Shown: positions 15,750 to 25,354 of the stretch, piece by piece
How positions within the stretch are numbered: position 1 is the first letter of the stretch
Layout of the letters: each line of letters opens with the position of its first letter
NCBI RefSeq assembly: GCF_000236585.1
Contig: NC_017278.1
Location: 1,178,001-1,242,000, forward strand
Length of the DNA: 64,000 bases
Direction of reading: 5' to 3'
Source: Thermus sp. CCB_US3_UF1
GTDB lineage: Bacteria; Deinococcota; Deinococci; Deinococcales; Thermaceae
Translations under genes and position numbers: made by a program
Notes under the pieces: model-generated
What the model was told of the DNA's origin: nothing
What the model saw: only the letters and a program-made list of their open reading frames with translations
Databases searched by the model: none

Positions 15750-17420
15750 ATGCGGCGGCTTTCCGACCTCTTCTCCCTTCTTGCCTCCCTCGAGGGCCGC
15801 CCCTACCCCCTGTACAAGGGCCTTGGGGGGGCCTGGCAGGGGGAGGGGTTTACCCTCTGCTTCGTCCACGTTCAGGGGGACCCCTTCGCCTCCCCCAGCG
15901 TGGTGGAGGTGCGCTACCCGCCCCAGGCCCTAGAGGGGCTTTGGGTCTTTACCCGGCCCGAGGGCCGGGTGGCGGTGGAGGACTTCCTCCTGCGCACCCT
16001 GAAGTCCCGCCTCCGCCACCTGCCCCCTGTGGGGGGGAGCGGCCACTCGGGGAGGGTTTGGGTGGAGGTGGAAAGCCCCAAGATCCTGAAGCGGGCCGGG
16101 GCCCACCTGGGGGAGGGGGGGCTTTACCTCCGCTTCCGCGTGGGCCTGCCCGCGGCGGGCCGGCGCATCCTGGGCAAGGAGGCGGAAAGGCTCTTCCGGG
16201 CCCTAGCGGAGCACCTCAGGGGCCTTCTTCCCGAGCTGGAGGGGAGGGCCCTCCTGCGCCATGTGCACCAGGCCGAGGACTTCGCCCACATCCAGGAGGG
16301 CCTGGCCGGGCGGGGCCTGGTGGCCTTCGTGGGGGAGGGGGCCATCCTGCCCCGGGAAAGCGGGGTGAGCCAGCGCCCCCTGAGGGGGGCCGTCCCCTTT
16401 CTCTCCCCTCCTGCCCTCCGGGTGGGTTTCCGGGTACCCCACGCGGGGGAGGTTTTCGGCATGGGCCTGCCCCAGGGCCTCACCCTCATCACCGGCGGGG
16501 GCTTCCACGGCAAGACCACCCTCCTGGAGGCCCTGGTCCACGGGGTCTTCCCCCACGTGCCCGGGGATGGGCGGGAGTGGGTGGTGACGGAGGCCCGGGC
16601 CCAGCGGGTCCAGTCCGAGGACGGCAGGAGCGTCCAGGGGGTGGACCTCAGGCCCTTCGTCCACGGCCTCCCCCTGGGCTTGGACACCGCCTTCTTCTCC
16701 ACCGAGGACGCCTCGGGCTCCACCAGCCTGGCTGCGGCCATCCTCGAGGCCTTGGAGCTTGGGGCCCAGGTCCTCCTCCTGGACGAGGACACCTCGGCCA
16801 CCAACCTCCTGGTGCGGGACGCCCGCATGCAGGCCCTGGTGCGCCAGGAAACCCTCACCCCCCTCCTGGACCGGGTGGCGGAGTTCAAGGCCCAAGGGAT
16901 CAGCCTGGTCCTGGTGGTGGGGGGCGTGGGGGACTACCTGGAGCTGGCGGACACCGTGGTCCTCATGGAGGCCTACCGCCCCCAGGAGGTGACGGCGGAG
17001 GCCCGGAGGGTGGCCCAGGCCCACCCCACGGGCCGGCGCTTCGGCGGGCCCGGCTACCCCTTGCGGGTGGTCCCCCGGGCCCCCTTGCCGGAAAGCTTTG
17101 ACCCCCGGCGGGGCCGGAAGGCCCGGGTGAGGGGAAGGGGCCTGCGGGAGCTCCTCTATGGGGAGGAGGTGGTGGACCTCTCTGCCCTGGACCTCTTTGA
17201 AGAGGCCCAGGTGCGGGCCATCGGCGCCCTTTTCCGCCTCCTGGAGCGCCGGGCGGACGGGAAGACCCCCTTGCGGGCCCTGGTGGAGGGGGTCCTGGGG
17301 GAGGGGGACCTTTTCGCCCTGGAGGAGGTTCCCGAGCTGGCCCAGGTCCGTCCCCTGGAGCTGGGGGCGGCGGCCAACCGCCTGCGGGGCCTCCTGGTGC
17401 GGCAGGTGGCGGGGGGGTAG
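15750..17420 (+). CDS. Predicted ATPase of the ABC class (COG3044 type), function unknown
   Basis: The 556-residue protein matches the soluble COG3044 family. It has a P-loop-like GGGFHGKTTLLEAL near residues 249-262 and a Walker B-like QVLLLDEDTSATNLL near 345-360. A serine-rich segment, DASGSTSLAAAILEALELG, before the Walker B stands in the place of the ABC signature. There is no membrane domain, so it is not an ordinary transporter ATPase. The ATG follows the aminotransferase stop directly, and the PucR gene begins 3 bases after its end. The family has no established biochemical role; its fixed place between a transaminase and a regulator suggests a link to nitrogen-compound metabolism. 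Confidence 0.8.
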   Translation: MRRLSDLFSLLASLEGRPYPLYKGLGGAWQGEGFTLCFVHVQGDPFASPSVVEVRYPPQALEGLWVFTRPEGRVAVEDFLLRTLKSRLRHLPPVGGSGHSGRVWVEVESPKILKRAGAHLGEGGLYLRFRVGLPAAGRRILGKEAERLFRALAEHLRGLLPELEGRALLRHVHQAEDFAHIQEGLAGRGLVAFVGEGAILPRESGVSQRPLRGAVPFLSPPALRVGFRVPHAGEVFGMGLPQGLTLITGGGFHGKTTLLEALVHGVFPHVPGDGREWVVTEARAQRVQSEDGRSVQGVDLRPFVHGLPLGLDTAFFSTEDASGSTSLAAAILEALELGAQVLLLDEDTSATNLLVRDARMQALVRQETLTPLLDRVAEFKAQGISLVLVVGGVGDYLELADTVVLMEAYRPQEVTAEARRVAQAHPTGRRFGGPGYPLRVVPRAPLPESFDPRRGRKARVRGRGLRELLYGEEVVDLSALDLFEEAQVRAIGALFRLLERRADGKTPLRALVEGVLGEGDLFALEEVPELAQVRPLELGAAANRLRGLLVRQVAGG

Positions 17421-17422
17421 GC

Positions 17423-18805
17423 ATGGGCCTGCCCCTGGAGGAACTCCTCACCCTCCCGGCCCTGGCGCGGGCCCGCCTCCTGGGGGGTGACCCCAGGCGC
17501 CGGGTTTCCTGGGTGCACGTGGTGGACCTGCCCGACCCCGGGCCCTGGGTGCGGCCCGGCCAGCTGGTCCTCACCACGGGCTACGCCTGGCCCCGGGAGG
17601 AGGGAGCCCTAAGGGGCTTTGCCCAGGGGCTGGCCGAGCGGGGGCCCGCCGCTGTGGCCTTGGCGGTGCCCCAGTTCTTTGAGCGCTTTCCCCAGGCGGC
17701 CCTCGAGGTCCTGGTGCCGCGGGGGATCGCCGCCTTGGAGCTGCCCTGGGAGGTGCCCTTTGCCCAGGTGACCGAGGAGGTCCTCCGGCACCTCCTGGCC
17801 CGGCAGCTTTCCCTGCAGGAGAGGGTGCAGACCCTGCACCGGGCCCTGATGCAGTCGGTCCTGGACCGGGAGGACCTGGGGGCCTTTCTGCAACGGCTAT
17901 CCCAGCTTCTGGGCCGGCCGGTGCACCTGGCCCAGGCCCCCCAGGGCCTGGCCGTGCCCATCCCCTTGGGCCGGGAGCGGGGGGGGTACCTGGTCCTGGA
18001 AGGGGAGGGGGAGGAGTGGGAGCGCCAGGCCCTGGAGAACGCGGCCTTGGTGGCCGGCCTCATCCTGGCCCACCAGCGGGCCTTGGCCGAGCAGGAGGCC
18101 CGGCTGGGGTACGCCTTCCTGGACGCCCTCTTGGAGGGCCGTCGTGAGGCCCTCACCCCGGAACGGGCCCGGGCCTTTGGCCTGGACATGGCGGGCCGTT
18201 ACCGCTTGGGCCTCCTCTTGCTTCCCCTGCCCCTGCCCCTCAATGAGGAAGGCTTCCAGGAAAGGGAGCGGGTCCTGCGGGAGGTGCGGGGGATTTTGCG
18301 GCGCCGGGGCGGTTCGGCCCTGCTTTCTGTGAACCTAAACCAGGTGCGCTTCCTCCTGCCCGAGGGCCTGGACCCCAAGGGCTTTTTCCTGGAGCTTCCC
18401 GGCCCTTGGCCCCTTTACCTTTCCCGGCCCCGGACCCTGAGCGAGTTGGCGGGGGCCTTGGAGGAGGTGGAGCGCCTTCTGGCCTTTCGCGAGCCCGGGG
18501 TTTACCTGTACGAGGCCCACCTGGTGCCCCGCCTTCTCCTGGGGGACCTCGAGGCCCGCCGGGAACTCCTGGCCCGGCTCGCTGCCCTCCGCCAGGCCGA
18601 GCGGGCCTCCCTGCTGGCCTGGGTCCGCCAGGGCTTCTCCTACAAAAAGGCCGCGGAAGCCCTAGGGGTCCACCTCAACACCCTGCGCTACCGCCTGGCC
18701 CGGGCGGAGGCCAAGCTGGGCCTTTCCCTGGGGGACCCGGAGGACCGCTTCGTGGTGGAGCTGGCGGTCCGGATCTGGGTTTTAGAGCACAAAGAAGACG
18801 CCTGA
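17423..18805 (+). CDS. PucR-family transcriptional regulator
   Basis: The 460-residue protein has the PucR N-terminal domain (residues about 5-125, with VSWVHVVDLPDPGPWVRPGQ-like sequence) and the C-terminal CdaR/PucR helix-turn-helix. The latter reads FSYKKAAEALGVHLNTLRYR near residues 405-425. PucR-type proteins usually sense a nitrogenous metabolite and activate catabolic genes for purines, GABA or related compounds. It lies inside the aminotransferase run, 3 bases after the ATPase gene and 68 bases before gabT, so it is the likely local regulator of the operon. Confidence 0.88.
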   Translation: MGLPLEELLTLPALARARLLGGDPRRRVSWVHVVDLPDPGPWVRPGQLVLTTGYAWPREEGALRGFAQGLAERGPAAVALAVPQFFERFPQAALEVLVPRGIAALELPWEVPFAQVTEEVLRHLLARQLSLQERVQTLHRALMQSVLDREDLGAFLQRLSQLLGRPVHLAQAPQGLAVPIPLGRERGGYLVLEGEGEEWERQALENAALVAGLILAHQRALAEQEARLGYAFLDALLEGRREALTPERARAFGLDMAGRYRLGLLLLPLPLPLNEEGFQERERVLREVRGILRRRGGSALLSVNLNQVRFLLPEGLDPKGFFLELPGPWPLYLSRPRTLSELAGALEEVERLLAFREPGVYLYEAHLVPRLLLGDLEARRELLARLAALRQAERASLLAWVRQGFSYKKAAEALGVHLNTLRYRLARAEAKLGLSLGDPEDRFVVELAVRIWVLEHKEDA

Positions 18806-18873
18806 ACCTTGTGCTTTGCAGCCGTAGCAGCCGCCGCTCCCAGGGCCTAGCCTTTTAGCTCAAAGGAGGCAAC

Positions 18874-20175
18874 GTGGCCCTGGTGGAGTCGCGAAACCAA
18901 GCCCTTTGGCAGTTGCGGGAGCAGTACATCCCCCGGGGGGTGGCCCAGGCCCACCCTATCTTCGCCGCCCGGGCGGAGGGGGTTCGCATCTGGGACGTGG
19001 ACGGCAAGGAGTACCTGGACTTCGCCGGGGGCATAGGGGTGATGAACGTGGGCCACGGGCATCCCCGGGTCCTGCAGGCGGTCCGGGCCCAGCTGGAGCG
19101 CTTCACCCACGTGGCCTTCCAGGTAACCCCCTACGAGGTCTACCTCCGCCTGGCCGAGCGGCTGGCCCACCTGGCCCCCGGGGAAGGCCCCAAAAAAACC
19201 CTTTTCCTCACCACGGGGGCCGAGGCGGTGGAGAACGCGGTGAAGATCGCCCGGGCCTTCACCGGCCGCCCGGCGGTGGTGGCCCTAACCCACGGGTTCC
19301 ACGGGCGCACCCTGCTGGGCATGTCCCTCACGGGTAAGGCGGGCTACTACAAGCAAAACTTTGGACCTTTCGCCCCCGAGGTCTACCACGCCCCCGTGCC
19401 CTACCCCTACCGGGGGGTTTCCGAGGCCCAGGCTTTGGAGGGCCTCGAGGAGCTCTTCCGCACCCAGGTGGATCCCGAGCGGGTGGCGGCCCTCATTCTG
19501 GAACCGGTCCTGGGCGAGGGGGGGTTTATCCCCCTTTCCCCGGACTACCTGCAGGCGGTGCGCCGGCTTACCCAGGCCCACGGCATCCTTCTGGTAGCGG
19601 ACGAGATCCAGTCCGGGTTTGGCCGCACCGGCCGCTTCTGGGCCATCCAGCACAGCGGGGTGGTGCCCGACCTCCTCCTCTTCGCCAAAAGCGTGGCCGC
19701 TGGGCTTCCCCTTTCCGGGGTGGTGGGCCGGGCCGAGGTCATGGATGCCCCCAGGCCCGGGGGGCTTGGCGGCACCTACGCGGGCAACCCCCTGGCCTGC
19801 GCCGCCGGCCTGGCGGTGCTGGAGGTCTTCCAGGAGGAAGGTTTGTTGGAGCGGGCCCAGACCTTAGGGGAGCGTCTTTGGCAGGGCCTGGTCTCCCTGC
19901 AGGCCCGCTTTCCCCAGGTGGGGGAGGTGCGGGGCCTGGGGCCCATGGTGGCCCTGGAGCTGGTTCGGGACCCGGTGGGCAAGGCGCCCGCCCCTGAGGC
20001 AGCCCAGCGGGTCCTGGAGGCGGCCCGCGCCCGGGGCCTCATCCTGCTCAAGGCGGGGATGTACGGGAACGTGATCCGGGTGCTGGTGCCCTTGACGGCC
20101 GGCGAGGAGGAGGTCCAGGAGGGGCTTCGCCGTTTGGAAGGGGCTTTGGAGGAGGCCTTGACGGAGGAGGGGTGA
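18874..20175 (+). CDS. gabT: Class-III aminotransferase, 4-aminobutyrate transaminase type
   Basis: The 433-residue PLP enzyme probably converts GABA (or another omega-amine) and 2-oxoglutarate to the semialdehyde and glutamate. Evidence is [20 protein letters not shown], the Asp loop [18 protein letters not shown] Lys272 in [12 protein letters not shown], and [11 protein letters not shown] used GTG 18874 because AAAGGAGG stands just upstream. The next gene (potA) starts inside its stop codon. The assignment to GABA rather than ornithine or putrescine rests on overall resemblance and the polyamine transporter that follows. Confidence 0.86.
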   Translation: MALVESRNQALWQLREQYIPRGVAQAHPIFAARAEGVRIWDVDGKEYLDFAGGIGVMNVGHGHPRVLQAVRAQLERFTHVAFQVTPYEVYLRLAERLAHLAPGEGPKKTLFLTTGAEAVENAVKIARAFTGRPAVVALTHGFHGRTLLGMSLTGKAGYYKQNFGPFAPEVYHAPVPYPYRGVSEAQALEGLEELFRTQVDPERVAALILEPVLGEGGFIPLSPDYLQAVRRLTQAHGILLVADEIQSGFGRTGRFWAIQHSGVVPDLLLFAKSVAAGLPLSGVVGRAEVMDAPRPGGLGGTYAGNPLACAAGLAVLEVFQEEGLLERAQTLGERLWQGLVSLQARFPQVGEVRGLGPMVALELVRDPVGKAPAPEAAQRVLEAARARGLILLKAGMYGNVIRVLVPLTAGEEEVQEGLRRLEGALEEALTEEG

Positions 20176-21293
20176 GAGGAATCTTCGCGCTCGCCAGGCG
20201 GAAACGCAAGGGGGAGGCCGGAACCTGGGAGGGGCCTCCTCCCGGGGCCCAAGGGGGTGGCCGGGCCGAGGCCCTGGGGGCGGGGGCGGAGGGGCTTCGC
20301 CTCCAGGGCCTTAGGAAGCGCTTCGGGGAGCTGGAGGTCCTGAAGGGGATTTCCTTGGAGGTGCGCCGGGGAGAGTTCTTTACCCTTTTGGGACCCTCGG
20401 GCTGCGGCAAGACCACCCTGCTGCGGGTGGTGGCGGGGTTTGAGGTGCCGGACGCCGGACGGGTGGTGCTTTCCGGACGGGACCTCACCGGGCTTCCCGC
20501 CCACCAGCGGCCGGTAAACACCGTGTTCCAGAACTACGCCCTCTTTCCCCACCTCAGCGTGTACGAGAACGTGGCCTTTGGCCTGCGAAGCCGCCGCTTC
20601 CCCGAGGACCAGGTGCGGGCCAAGGTGGGGTACGCCCTGGGCCTTTTGCGCCTGGAGTCCTTGGTCCACCGCTACCCCCACCAGCTTTCCGGGGGGCAGA
20701 AGCAGCGGGTGGCCCTGGCCCGGGCCCTGGTCAATGAGCCGGAGGTCCTGCTGCTGGACGAGCCCATGAGCGCCCTGGATGCCCAGCTGCGGGCCGAGGT
20801 GCAGGTGGAGCTCAGGAACCTCCAGCGTCGGCTAGGGGCCACCTTCATCCTGGTGACCCACGACCAGGAAGAGGCCATGGCCGTTTCCGACCGCATCGGG
20901 GTCATGGAGGGGGGGCAGCTTCTGCAGGTGGGGAGCCCCGAGGAGGTCTACGAGAGGCCCCGGACCCGCTTCGTGGCGGAGTTCCTGGGGGCGGCCAACC
21001 TCATTCCTGCCCGGCGGACCCCCCTGGGGGTGGAAACCCCCTTTGGCCCCTTCCCCCTAAAGGTGCCTTGGGAGGAAGGCCTTTTGGCCCTGCGCCCCGA
21101 GCGGGTGGAGGTCTTTCCCCATCCCGTGCCGGGGGGGGTGCCCCTCCGGGTACGCCAGGTGGTCTACCGGGGGGCCTACCTCGAGGCCTTCCTGGAACCC
21201 CCTTTGCGTGTGCGCACCGCCTTGCGGCTGGAGCCGGGGCAGGAGGTCTTCGTCCGTTTGCCCCAGGAGGGGTTGGTGGTCCTCTATGGCTAG
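20172..21293 (+). CDS. potA: Polyamine-type ABC transporter ATPase (PotA-like)
   Basis: The 373-residue ATPase powers import of spermidine/putrescine-like solutes. It has Walker [13 protein letters not shown] (near residues 75-86), signature [15 protein letters not shown], Walker [12 protein letters not shown], the His switch VTHDQEEAM, and a C-terminal TOBE-like regulatory domain. It starts at GTG overlapping the gabT stop (GTGA). This gives an unusual basic and Gly/Pro-rich N-terminal extension of about 40 residues before the ABC fold begins at [11 protein letters not shown]; no later in-frame ATG or GTG would remove it. It is the first gene of a complete potABCD set. Confidence 0.92.
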   Translation: MRGIFALARRKRKGEAGTWEGPPPGAQGGGRAEALGAGAEGLRLQGLRKRFGELEVLKGISLEVRRGEFFTLLGPSGCGKTTLLRVVAGFEVPDAGRVVLSGRDLTGLPAHQRPVNTVFQNYALFPHLSVYENVAFGLRSRRFPEDQVRAKVGYALGLLRLESLVHRYPHQLSGGQKQRVALARALVNEPEVLLLDEPMSALDAQLRAEVQVELRNLQRRLGATFILVTHDQEEAMAVSDRIGVMEGGQLLQVGSPEEVYERPRTRFVAEFLGAANLIPARRTPLGVETPFGPFPLKVPWEEGLLALRPERVEVFPHPVPGGVPLRVRQVVYRGAYLEAFLEPPLRVRTALRLEPGQEVFVRLPQEGLVVLYG

Positions 21294-22191
21294 GCTTTTG
21301 GTTTGGTACGGGGAGCTCGCCACGGCCAGAAGCCTTTTCCTGCGGGGCCTCCTCCTGGTGTTGCCCGGCCTGCTTTGGCTTCTGGCCTTCTTGGTCCTGC
21401 CTGGCCTTCTCCTCCTGCCCCTCTCCCTGGCGGAGCGGGGGAGCTTTGGCGAGGTGGTGTGGACCTTCAGCCTGGAAAACTACCGGCGGCTCCTGGGCTT
21501 TGGCGTTTTGGGCTATAGTCCCGACAACCTGCTGGCCCTCCTGCGCACCCTCTGGGTGGCCTTGGTCACCACGGGGCTCTGCCTGCTCCTGGCCTACCCC
21601 ATCGCCTTTTTCATCCGCTCCCAGCCCCCTAGACGGCGCTACCTCTACCTCGCCTTGGTCCTCATCCCCTTTTGGACCAACCTGGTGATCCGCACCTACG
21701 CCTGGCAGCTCCTCCTGGCCCCGGAGATGCCCCTGGCCCGGGGGTTTTCCGCTTTGGGATGGCTGGAGCCCGGCATGGCCCTTTTCCCCAGCGGCCTGGC
21801 CGTCTACCTGGGCATGGTGAGCGCCTTCTTGCCCTTCATGGTCCTGCCCCTTTACTCCAGCGTGGAGCGGTTGGATGAGAGCCTTCTGGAGGCGGTGCGG
21901 GACCTGTATGGGGGGCCCCTGCGCGTCTTCCTCCACGGGGTCTTGCCCCAGACCCTGCCGGGCCTGACCGTGGGGGTCATCCTCACCTTCATCCCCGCCA
22001 TGGGGATGTTCGTGGTGCCGGACCTTCTGGGGGGGGCCAAGCACCTTCTGGTGGGCAACCTGGTGCAGCAGGCCTTCTACACCATGCGGGACTGGCCTTA
22101 TGGGGCCGCCCTGAGCCTGGTCTTGATCGTCTTTACCCTGGTAGCCCTGCGCCTTTACCGCCGTTATGGGAAGGAGGTGGAGCTGGCGTGA
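21286..22191 (+). CDS. potB: Polyamine-type ABC transporter permease (PotB-like)
   Basis: This 301-residue inner-membrane protein has about six hydrophobic segments, the first right after residue 18. The EAA-type coupling loop is LLEAVRDLYGGPLRVFLHG near residue 205. The ATG overlaps the last 8 bases of potA, and the next permease starts inside its stop codon. An in-frame start further upstream would lie inside potA, so ATG 21286 is preferred. It pairs with PotC to form the membrane channel. Confidence 0.92.
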   Translation: MARLLVWYGELATARSLFLRGLLLVLPGLLWLLAFLVLPGLLLLPLSLAERGSFGEVVWTFSLENYRRLLGFGVLGYSPDNLLALLRTLWVALVTTGLCLLLAYPIAFFIRSQPPRRRYLYLALVLIPFWTNLVIRTYAWQLLLAPEMPLARGFSALGWLEPGMALFPSGLAVYLGMVSAFLPFMVLPLYSSVERLDESLLEAVRDLYGGPLRVFLHGVLPQTLPGLTVGVILTFIPAMGMFVVPDLLGGAKHLLVGNLVQQAFYTMRDWPYGAALSLVLIVFTLVALRLYRRYGKEVELA

Positions 22192-22979
22192 GGGCCTCCC
22201 CCTTGACCCAGGCCGTGGCCCTGGCCTCCCTGGCCTTCTTGTACCTGCCCATGCTGGCCGTGGCCCTTTTCTCCTTCAACCGTACCCGCCACGGCCTGGG
22301 TTGGGGCGGGTTCACCCTGGACTGGTACGCCCGCCTCTTCCAGAACCAAGCCCTCCTGGAGGCGGCCTGGAACACCCTTCTCCTGGCCTTTTTCTCCACC
22401 CTGCTGGCCACCTTCTTGGGCACCCTTTTGGCCTTGGGCCTGGAGCGCCACCCTTTTGGCCGCCGGGCGCGGGCCTGGTTGGAGACCGCCTTGTACCTCC
22501 CCGTGGTTACCCCGGACCTGATCCTGGCCGCCGCCTTGGTGGTGGCCTTCAGCGTTCTGCGCCTCTTTGTCCCCCTATTTGAGCCTGGCCTTCCCGCCAT
22601 GGTGGTGGGGCACGTTACCTTCCAGGTGGCCTTTGTGGCCCTGGTGGTGATGGGCCGCCTGAAGAGCCTCCCCCGGGAGCTGGACGAGGCGGCCCGCGAC
22701 CTTTACGCCACCTACCCCGACTACCTCCGGCGGGTTCTCCTGCCCCTCCTGGCCCCGGGGATCGTGGCCGGGGCCATGCTGGCCTTTACCCTCTCCCTGG
22801 ACGATTTCGTCATCAGCTTCTTCACCGCCGGGCCCACCAGCCAGACCCTTCCCCTCCTCATCTACGCCTCCACCCGGCGGGGCATCACCCCCGAGATCCA
22901 CGCGGCGTCCACCTTGCTTTTCCTCCTCACGGTGGTTCTGGTCCTCGGCGCGGAGCGCTTTACCAGGAGGTCGGCATGA
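22188..22979 (+). CDS. potC: Polyamine-type ABC transporter permease (PotC-like)
   Basis: The 263-residue second permease starts at GTG overlapping the potB stop (GTGA). It has six predicted membrane segments and the coupling loop LDEAARDLYATYPDYLRRVL near residue 165, followed by LLPLLAPGIVAG. SLDDFVISFFTAGP is characteristic of PotC proteins. The potD start codon overlaps its stop (ATGA). Confidence 0.93.
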   Translation: MRASPLTQAVALASLAFLYLPMLAVALFSFNRTRHGLGWGGFTLDWYARLFQNQALLEAAWNTLLLAFFSTLLATFLGTLLALGLERHPFGRRARAWLETALYLPVVTPDLILAAALVVAFSVLRLFVPLFEPGLPAMVVGHVTFQVAFVALVVMGRLKSLPRELDEAARDLYATYPDYLRRVLLPLLAPGIVAGAMLAFTLSLDDFVISFFTAGPTSQTLPLLIYASTRRGITPEIHAASTLLFLLTVVLVLGAERFTRRSA

Positions 22980-24001
22980 ACAAGGTACTGGCGTGGTTAG
23001 GGGTTCTCTTGGCCTTGGCCCTGGCGCAGAAGGGGGAGCTTAGGCTTTTCATCTGGTCGGAGTACATCGATCCCGCCCTCCTCGAGGCCTTCACCAAGCA
23101 GTACGGTTACCGGGTGCGCGTGGACCTCTACGAGTCCAACGAGGAGATGATCGCCAAGCTCCAGGCGGGCGGGGTGAGCCAGTACGACCTCATCTTCCCT
23201 TCTGACTTTTACGTGCCTTCCCTCATCCAGCTCCGCCTGGTCCAGCCCCTGGACCAGGCCAGGATCCCCAACCTCAAGAACCTGGACGAGAAGTTCAAGA
23301 GCCCCCCCTTTGACCCGGGAAACCGTTACTCCGCTGCCTACCAGTGGGGGACCACGGGCCTCATCTACCGCAAGGACCGGGTGGCGGCCCCGCCAAGCTG
23401 GGCGGTCCTGTTCCAAGAGCCCAAGGCCCCCTTTGTTCTCATGGACTCCTCCCGGGAGATGCTGGGGATCGCCCTTCGGTACCTGGGCTTCTCCGTGAAC
23501 ACCAAAAATCCCAAGGAGGTGCAGCAGGCCGGGCAGGTGCTCCTCCAGGCCAAGCGGAGCCGCTACTTCTTGGGATTTGAGGGCGGGGTAGGGGGGAAGA
23601 ACCGGGTGGTGGCGGGGGCGGCGGCCTACGCGGTGGTCTACAACGGGGATGCGGTGAGGGCCGCCGATGAGTACCCGGACCGGGTGGGCTTCGCCATCCC
23701 CAAGGAGGGGGCCACCCTTTGGGTGGACTCCATGATGATCCCCGCCCGGGCCCCCAACCCCGAGGCTGCCCACCGCTTCATCAACTTCATCCTCGAGCCC
23801 AAGGTGGGGGCCCAGCTCTCCAACTTCAACCGCTACGCCACCCCCAACAAGGCGGCCCTGGCCTACATCAACCCCACCGACCGCAAGAACCCCGCCATCT
23901 ATCCCAGCGCCGAGGCCATGAAGCGCCTGGAGTTCATCCTGGACCTAGGCAAGGACAACCGCCTCTACGACGAGGTCTGGACCGCGGTGAAAAGCCGCTG
24001 A
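22976..24001 (+). CDS. potD: Polyamine-binding periplasmic protein (PotD/PotF-like)
   Basis: The 341-residue protein starts with a signal peptide (MNKVLAWLGVLLALALAQ). The mature part begins GELRLFIWSEYIDPALLEAF, the usual PotD opening. YDLIFPSDFYVPSLI and WGTTGLIYRKD are other family landmarks. It would deliver spermidine, putrescine or a related amine to PotABC. Spacing to the following aminotransferase is 9 bases with GGAGGG in the gap. Confidence 0.92.
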   Translation: MNKVLAWLGVLLALALAQKGELRLFIWSEYIDPALLEAFTKQYGYRVRVDLYESNEEMIAKLQAGGVSQYDLIFPSDFYVPSLIQLRLVQPLDQARIPNLKNLDEKFKSPPFDPGNRYSAAYQWGTTGLIYRKDRVAAPPSWAVLFQEPKAPFVLMDSSREMLGIALRYLGFSVNTKNPKEVQQAGQVLLQAKRSRYFLGFEGGVGGKNRVVAGAAAYAVVYNGDAVRAADEYPDRVGFAIPKEGATLWVDSMMIPARAPNPEAAHRFINFILEPKVGAQLSNFNRYATPNKAALAYINPTDRKNPAIYPSAEAMKRLEFILDLGKDNRLYDEVWTAVKSR

Positions 24002-24010
24002 GGAGGGGGT

Positions 24011-25354
24011 ATGGGTTACATTCGCTTGCGTACGGAGATCCCCGGACCCAAGAGCCGGGAACTGCTGGAACGCAGGGCCAAGGCCGTCTCCCGGGGCCTG
24101 GCCCAGGCCAACCCCATCGCCGTGGCCCGGGCCCACGGGGCCTTGGTGGAGGACGTGGACGGGAACCTCCTCGTGGACCTGGCGGGGGGGATTGGGGCCC
24201 TGGCCGTGGGCCACACCCCGGAGGGGGTGGTGGAGGCCCTGAAGGCCCAGGCGGAGCGGTTCATCCACGTGTGCGCCATCGTGGCCAACTACGAACCCTA
24301 CGTGGCCCTGGCCGAGGCCCTGAACGCCCTCTACCCCGGTCCTGGACCCGCCAAAACCCTGCTGGCCAACGGGGGAGCGGAGGCGGTGGAGAACGCGGTG
24401 AAGCTGGCCCGGGCCTATACCGGAAGGGCCGGGGTCATGGTCTTCGAGGGGGCTTACCACGGGCGCACCAACCTCACCATGGCCATGACCTCCAAGTACG
24501 CCCTCTTCAAGAAGGGCTTTGGCCCCTTCGCCCCCGAGGTCTACCGCCTGCCCGTCCCCAACCTCTACCGCACCCCCCAGGGGATGACCGAGGCCGAGTA
24601 CCTGGAGTGGTCCTTGTGGAACCTGGAAAACGCCCTGGTGGCCCACATCGACGGCTCGGCCTTGGCGGCCATCGTCATCGAGCCCGTCCTGGGGGAGGGA
24701 GGGTTTATCCCGGTGCCCCACGCCTTCTTGCGCAAGTTGCGGGAGATCGCCGACCGCACGGGGGCCCTCCTCATCGCCGACGAGGTGCAGTCGGGCTCGG
24801 GGCGTACGGGGCGCATGTGGGCCATTGAGCATAGCGGGGTGGTGCCGGACCTCCTCGTTTCCGCCAAGAGCCTGGGGGCAGGGATGCCCATCAGCGCGGT
24901 GACGGGGCGGGCCGAGGTGCTGGATGCCCCCCATGTGGGCGGGGTGGGGAGCACCTACGGGGGCAACCCCTTGGCGGCGGTGGCGGCCCTCGAGGCCCTG
25001 CGGATCCTCCAGTCCCCCGGTTTCCTGGACCGGGCCCGGGAGATAGAGGCCAAGGTGCGGCAGGTGTTCGAGCCCCTCAAGGCCCGGGTACCCGCCCTGG
25101 GGGATGTGCGGGGCCTGGGGGCCATGATGGCCCTGGAGTTCGTAAAGGACCCCAAGAGCAAAGAACCCTGGCCCGAGTTTGTCTTGGAGTTGGTGCAGCG
25201 AAACGCCGAGAAAGGGGTGATCACCATCCGGGCAGGGCTTTACTCCAACGCCCTCCGCTTTCTTCCCCCCTTGGACATCCCCTTGGACATGCTGGAGGAG
25301 GCCCTGGGGGTGGTGGCCGAGAACATCCAGGAGGTGTATGCCGCCCTTGCCTGA
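24011..25354 (+). CDS. Class-III aminotransferase, second GABA transaminase type
   Basis: The 447-residue enzyme resembles the actinobacterial/Firmicute type of 4-aminobutyrate transaminase. It has [20 protein letters not shown], the Asp loop LLIADEVQSGSGRTG, PLP Lys286 in LLVSAKSLGAGMP and VGSTYGGNPLA. It is clearly distinct from the gabT at 18874, so the two probably have different amine donors. GGAGGG precedes the ATG. The GNAT gene begins 17 bases before its end, so the two are coupled. Confidence 0.87.
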   Translation: MGYIRLRTEIPGPKSRELLERRAKAVSRGLAQANPIAVARAHGALVEDVDGNLLVDLAGGIGALAVGHTPEGVVEALKAQAERFIHVCAIVANYEPYVALAEALNALYPGPGPAKTLLANGGAEAVENAVKLARAYTGRAGVMVFEGAYHGRTNLTMAMTSKYALFKKGFGPFAPEVYRLPVPNLYRTPQGMTEAEYLEWSLWNLENALVAHIDGSALAAIVIEPVLGEGGFIPVPHAFLRKLREIADRTGALLIADEVQSGSGRTGRMWAIEHSGVVPDLLVSAKSLGAGMPISAVTGRAEVLDAPHVGGVGSTYGGNPLAAVAALEALRILQSPGFLDRAREIEAKVRQVFEPLKARVPALGDVRGLGAMMALEFVKDPKSKEPWPEFVLELVQRNAEKGVITIRAGLYSNALRFLPPLDIPLDMLEEALGVVAENIQEVYAALA

